Program-made: the position numbers and the translations under genes
Source: Mumia xiangluensis
GTDB taxonomy: Bacteria > Actinomycetota > Actinomycetes > Propionibacteriales > Nocardioidaceae
Direction of reading: 5' to 3'
NCBI RefSeq assembly: GCF_010994095.1
Contig: NZ_WJYO01000003.1
Span: 496,001-560,000 of the forward strand
Length of the DNA stretch: 64,000 bases
Part shown: one piece after another, positions 60,964 to 64,000 of the stretch
Layout: the number at the start of each line of letters is the position of its first letter
How positions within the stretch are numbered: position 1 is the first letter of the stretch
The notes under the pieces: model-generated
Databases searched by the model: none
The model's input: only the letters and a program-made list of their open reading frames with translations
Told to the model about the DNA's origin: nothing

Positions 60964-61604
60964 TGCTGCTCCGGTCGCAGCTCGATGAAGAGTCCCGTCG
61001 CCTCGGCGCAGACGCGACCTCCGTCGCTCAGCGTGCCGTGCAGGGTGCGTTTGCGGCCGTCGAGGTGCGTGAGACGCACCCGCACCTCGAGGACGCGGTC
61101 CAGCGGGGTCAGACTGCGGAAGTCGACCTTCAAGGACGCCGTACGGGAGCGCTCGCGCCCGCCGAGGTCGGAGGTGACGCCCAGAGCATCATCGAACATC
61201 AAGGCGATGGCTCCACCGTGGACGACGCCGTTGTTCCCGGCGTGGAACCTGCCGAACCTGGTCGTCGCGGCCAGCTCGTCGTCCTCGTACCGGTCGACCC
61301 ACAACGGCGGGCTGAACGTCTGCCCCCTGGTCGCGGAGGTGAGGAGACGGCCAAAGATCTGCTCGCTCCCGGAGACCTCGTACGGCTCGAGCAGTGCGCG
61401 TGCTCTCTCCATCAGCACGGTCGCCTCCTCGACCACATCCTCGGGCGGGACTGCACCGGCGAGCGTGTCCTGGAGGCTGCCGAGGCTGGCGGTCATGTCC
61501 TGCCACCCTGGCGCCATCTGCCGGATGGCCGCCTCCGCCCAGCTCTTCCAGTGCGGGCTCAGAACCGCGATCCGGTTGTCGTCGTCCACGGACACGCGAG
61601 TCAC
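60960..61604 (-). CDS. PaaI-like hotdog thioesterase
   Basis: 214 aa from GTG 61604 (GTGA overlap). A roughly 90-residue helical N-terminal extension precedes the hotdog core: FGRFHAGNNGVVHGGAIALMFDDALGV with the PaaI-type N-x-x-x-VHGG signature, then SLKVDFRSLTPLDRVLEVRVRLTHLDGRKRTLHGTLSDGGRVCAEATGLFI. Hydrolyses an acyl-CoA, probably to rescue CoA or release an end product. Sits between SnoaL-like and LLM genes in one operon behind operator G. Confidence 0.84.
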   Translation of the reverse strand: MTRVSVDDDNRIAVLSPHWKSWAEAAIRQMAPGWQDMTASLGSLQDTLAGAVPPEDVVEEATVLMERARALLEPYEVSGSEQIFGRLLTSATRGQTFSPPLWVDRYEDDELAATTRFGRFHAGNNGVVHGGAIALMFDDALGVTSDLGGRERSRTASLKVDFRSLTPLDRVLEVRVRLTHLDGRKRTLHGTLSDGGRVCAEATGLFIELRPEQQ

Positions 61605-62137
61605 CCGAAGAACTCGTACGAAGGGTCAGCACCGCCGCGGCGGCCGCCGGGGTAGCCCCCGCGCTCGGTCGTCTTCTCCCACTCGGCTCCACCGAAGTGG
61701 TTGCGCGTCCAGTCCGAGATCACCGTGCGCCGAACGATCCCCCAGGCGCCCTCACGGCGCTCGAGCTCGTCGAGGTAGCGGCCCGACATGACGGCCAGCT
61801 CGGGATGGCCGTTGTCGGCATGAGGATGGCAGGCAAGGAAGTACACCTCGGCGCGAGCACGGTCGCCGTCGAGCTCGATGTAGTGGTTGGTGATGTGGTG
61901 GTTGCCGACGTGATCCCAGACCGCCTTCGCCCCGTCGACCACGACACCGGCGAAGTCGTGCCCCGGCCCGTCGAACGGACCGTGGTGATCCGTGCCCCCC
62001 TCGGCGTACACCGAGCGGATGAGCTCGAGATCGGCCCGGTCGACCCCTCGCGCGTAGCGAAAGAGCAGCTGCCGGATCTCCTCGTGGTCACGTAGCTGCC
62101 GCACCTCGCGACGGAGCCGGTCAAGTTCGTCGTCCAT
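61601..62137 (-). CDS. SnoaL-like (NTF2-fold) protein
   Basis: 178 aa if ATG 62137 is used. HEEIRQLLFRYARGVDRADLELIRSVYAEGGTDHHGPFDGPGHDF and VGNHHITNHYIELDGDRARAEVYFLACHPH show the NTF2-like fold with conserved Asp/His positions, typical of SnoaL-like/gamma-BHC dehydrochlorinase-type proteins. The ATG lies only 1 base from a TACGCA -10 candidate beside operator G, too close for that pair. Either the promoter is elsewhere or the true start is a later codon near 62103. Overlaps the thioesterase gene by 4 bases. Confidence 0.78.
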   Translation of the reverse strand: MDDELDRLRREVRQLRDHEEIRQLLFRYARGVDRADLELIRSVYAEGGTDHHGPFDGPGHDFAGVVVDGAKAVWDHVGNHHITNHYIELDGDRARAEVYFLACHPHADNGHPELAVMSGRYLDELERREGAWGIVRRTVISDWTRNHFGGAEWEKTTERGGYPGGRRGGADPSYEFFG

Positions 62138-62138
62138 C

Positions 62139-62164
62139 TGCGTACCCTACCAACTAGATGGTTG
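62139..62164. promoter_or_regulatory. Operator copy G
   Basis: CTACCAACTAGATGGTTG at 62147-62164 (16 of 18 to consensus). It covers the 3' end and TAG stop of the acyl-CoA dehydrogenase gene at 62154 and lies directly upstream of the SnoaL-like gene. TACGCA (62144-62139) is 2 bp away on the minus side. Confidence 0.58.
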
Positions 62165-63131
62165 GAATAGAACCGTCGCCCGGCGCCACGTCGAAGGTCC
62201 CGCCGTAGCCGAAGCGGTCGATCGCATCGACGAGCAGCGCCACAGTCCTGCCCTGCCCGAACGGCCGGATCAACGTCGGCGTCACGTGGCGGTCGACCAC
62301 TGTCAGGTCGTGCTCCTCGCACAGCCCGATGGCTCCGAGGACCTGGTGCGCGTTGCGCAGCACGCTGCCCGCGGCTTCCAGCATCGCCAGCCGTACGGCC
62401 AGGGCATCAGCGATGCTCGCACGACCTCGCCGGACCTGGAACCAGGTGAACGTCGCCATCTCGTCGAGGCCGTCCACGGCGACGGCGATGTCCGCGAGCC
62501 GCCACCGGATCTCGCCGAACGTCGCGATCGCCTTACCGAACTGGCGACGCTGCGTGGCGTATCGCGCCGCGTCGGTCGCGACCGTCTGCAGCGCACCCGC
62601 GATCCAGAACGCGTCGAGCACGTAGGACATCAGTACCGCCGACTCGGTCACGGCAACCCCACCGGCACCGTCGACGAGGTCCACGGCCGCACCGAAGGGG
62701 TCGAGCGGGGCGCGCACAGCAGCAGAACGGTTGGCAGCGCGACGCACGCCCCCTCCGTTCGCGTCGACCGCGATCGCCTGCTCGAACAGGTCAGCGTGCT
62801 CCAAGAAGCCCGCGCAGCCGTCGACGACGTACAGCGCGTCGACGCCGGGCCGCATCGCAGCCGGCACCGACAGGACGCGAGTGACCGGGTACGGCGCGAC
62901 CACCTCGCCGCACGCACGGACCGCCAGCACAGCCGCCGACGACTCCACCTCCTCACCCAACGGATCGAGCTCGAGGACCCCGAGGGACTCCAGCGCGGGT
63001 CGCAGCTGCTCAACCCGCACTGCCGCCTTCTCCTCGGCGGCACGAGCAAGCTCGACGCCCCCGAGTCCGGCCAGCGACGACCGTACGGCGCTCTGGAGAT
63101 CGCGCGCCTCTGGTGCCCACGCACGGTTCAC
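62154..63131 (-). CDS. Acyl-CoA dehydrogenase, short beta-type subunit of pair 4
   Basis: 325 aa from GTG 63131, overlapping the stop of its neighbour by 4 bases. Shorter than a normal dehydrogenase (about 370-390). Recognisable parts are VRACGEVVAPYPVTRVL, ATQRRQFGKAIATFGEIRWRLADIAVAVDGLDEMATF and HQVLGAIGLCEEHDLTVVDRHVTPTLIRPFG. No EGT motif. Likely a structural partner of the following alpha subunit. Its 3' end coincides with operator G. Confidence 0.78.
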   Translation of the reverse strand: MNRAWAPEARDLQSAVRSSLAGLGGVELARAAEEKAAVRVEQLRPALESLGVLELDPLGEEVESSAAVLAVRACGEVVAPYPVTRVLSVPAAMRPGVDALYVVDGCAGFLEHADLFEQAIAVDANGGGVRRAANRSAAVRAPLDPFGAAVDLVDGAGGVAVTESAVLMSYVLDAFWIAGALQTVATDAARYATQRRQFGKAIATFGEIRWRLADIAVAVDGLDEMATFTWFQVRRGRASIADALAVRLAMLEAAGSVLRNAHQVLGAIGLCEEHDLTVVDRHVTPTLIRPFGQGRTVALLVDAIDRFGYGGTFDVAPGDGSIPTI

Positions 63132-64000
63132 TGCTTGGCCTCCTGCATCAGGGAGCGAGCCACGAGCATGCGCTGGATCTCGATGGTTCCGGACGCGATC
63201 GTGGCCGAACGGGCGTAGCGGTAGACATCCTCAGCGTGCGAGAGCAACCCGTCGGTACCTGGCCGCAGCCCGGCTGGGCCGAGGATGTCGAGGACCAGGC
63301 CGGCGACCTCCTGGTCGAGCTGGATCGACGCGATCCGCGCACCTGACGCCGCGCGGTCGGTCAACCCGCCCTGCTCCCGCAGGGCGATAGCACGGTGGTT
63401 CAGAAGCCTCGCGGTTCGGGCATGCACCAGCGCGCGAGCGAAATCGGCGCGCGAGGCCGGGTCCGCGTCGCGGGTGGTCTCGGCAAGCTCGGCGAGCAGG
63501 CGCTCGTCGCGCGCGTACCTCGGGATGCCGACGCGTTCGTGGTTGAGGACGTACTTGATCACCTGCCAGCCTTCGTCGACCTCCCCGAGCACGTCGGCGC
63601 GGCTCGCGCGAACCTCGTCGAAGAAGACCTCGTTGAGATGCTGCTCCCCCATCATCGACGCGATCGGGCGGACACTGATGCCCGCACGGTCCATCGGCAG
63701 CAGGAAGATCGTGACGCCGCGGTTCTTCGAGCGGACGTCATGGCTCGTGCGGGCAGCGAGAAAGCACCAGTCTGCGATCGGTGCGTACGACGTCCAGATC
63801 TTCTGCCCGTTGATGACCCAGCCGTCGTCGTCGGCGGTCGCGGGCAACGACAGCGACCCGAGGTCGCTCCCCGCCTCGGGCTCGCTGAATCCCTGGCACC
63901 AGATCCGCCTCCCAGCCGCGATGGGCGGGAGATGCGTCCTCTTCTGCGCCTCGGTGCCGAATGCCATGAGGGTTGGACCGACCCAGCTCAACCCCATGTA
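63128..64000 (-). CDS. Acyl-CoA dehydrogenase, alpha-type subunit of pair 4, N-terminus beyond the window
   Basis: Visible portion is about 290 residues; the start lies beyond base 64000. GFSEPEAGSDLGSLSLPATADDDGWVINGQKIWTSYAPIADW, MMGEQHLNEVFFDEVRASRADVLGEVDEGWQVIKYVLNHERVGIPRYAR (HER Glu) and RSATIASGTIEIQRMLVARSLM, where Ser replaces the EGT Glu. Co-translated with the short beta subunit at 62154. Shows that the cluster extends beyond the window. Confidence 0.86.
   Translation of the reverse strand, partial: YMGLSWVGPTLMAFGTEAQKRTHLPPIAAGRRIWCQGFSEPEAGSDLGSLSLPATADDDGWVINGQKIWTSYAPIADWCFLAARTSHDVRSKNRGVTIFLLPMDRAGISVRPIASMMGEQHLNEVFFDEVRASRADVLGEVDEGWQVIKYVLNHERVGIPRYARDERLLAELAETTRDADPASRADFARALVHARTARLLNHRAIALREQGGLTDRAASGARIASIQLDQEVAGLVLDILGPAGLRPGTDGLLSHAEDVYRYARSATIASGTIEIQRMLVARSLMQEAKQ

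Noticed and set aside
14727-64000. Assigning the cluster firmly to cholesterol catabolism.
   Set aside because: No ring-A/B genes (KshAB, KstD, HsaABCD) and no Mce4 transporter are in view; a steroid-like substrate is an inference from enzyme types only.

Overview
The window is 64 kb of very GC-rich DNA with dense, short-spaced genes, frequent GTG starts and many 4-base ATGA/GTGA overlaps. Together with F420-type luciferase-like oxidoreductases, FadE/FadD families and leaderless promoter layouts, this points to an actinobacterial chromosome. A Nocardioidaceae-like genus is my guess; nothing here fixes the genus. No tRNA, rRNA, phage, IS or CRISPR locus was seen.

Region 1 (1-7.98 kb) is a small-acid catabolic block. 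It holds an IclR regulator (cut by the left edge), a two-subunit 3-oxoacid CoA-transferase, and a minus-strand operon of an MFS transporter, a D-2-hydroxyacid dehydrogenase, a tartrate/D-malate-type decarboxylating dehydrogenase, an AtuA-like (DUF1446) protein and a DUF4387 protein. A GntR regulator diverges from this operon. Region 2 (8-13.9 kb) is general accessory content: a MarR/MMPL exporter pair, an alpha/beta hydrolase, an APH-like kinase, and an ArsR-SRPBCC-DHFR-like operon.

Region 3 (14-64 kb, running off the right edge) is a very large acyl-CoA catabolic supercluster. It has ten acyl-CoA dehydrogenase genes (eight of them in four adjacent pairs), five acyl-CoA synthetases, four crotonase-fold proteins, a MaoC-type hydratase, four SDRs, two thiolases, an alpha-methylacyl-CoA racemase, an IpdAB-like CoA-transferase pair, two luciferase-like oxidoreductases, a hotdog thioesterase and two SnoaL-like proteins. 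A five-gene operon (21.2-30.9 kb) encodes two HyuA and two HyuB subunits; the second HyuB carries a C-terminal CxxC/CxxC domain resembling the acetone carboxylase gamma subunit. The enzyme set suggests activation, racemisation, repeated beta-oxidation and ring or ketone processing of a bulky isoprenoid- or steroid-like substrate. The substrate itself cannot be read from the sequence.

The strongest unexplained signal is an 18-bp palindrome, consensus CAACCRACYRGTYGGTTG, found seven times in promoter positions of region 3 (about 17.17, 21.15, 40.99, 46.40, 53.32, 59.97 and 62.16 kb). At most sites it lies 1-2 bp from a TANNNN -10-like hexamer, often on both sides. One copy sits between two closely similar, divergently transcribed TetR genes. 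I infer one regulon, controlled by one or both TetR proteins, covering most of region 3.
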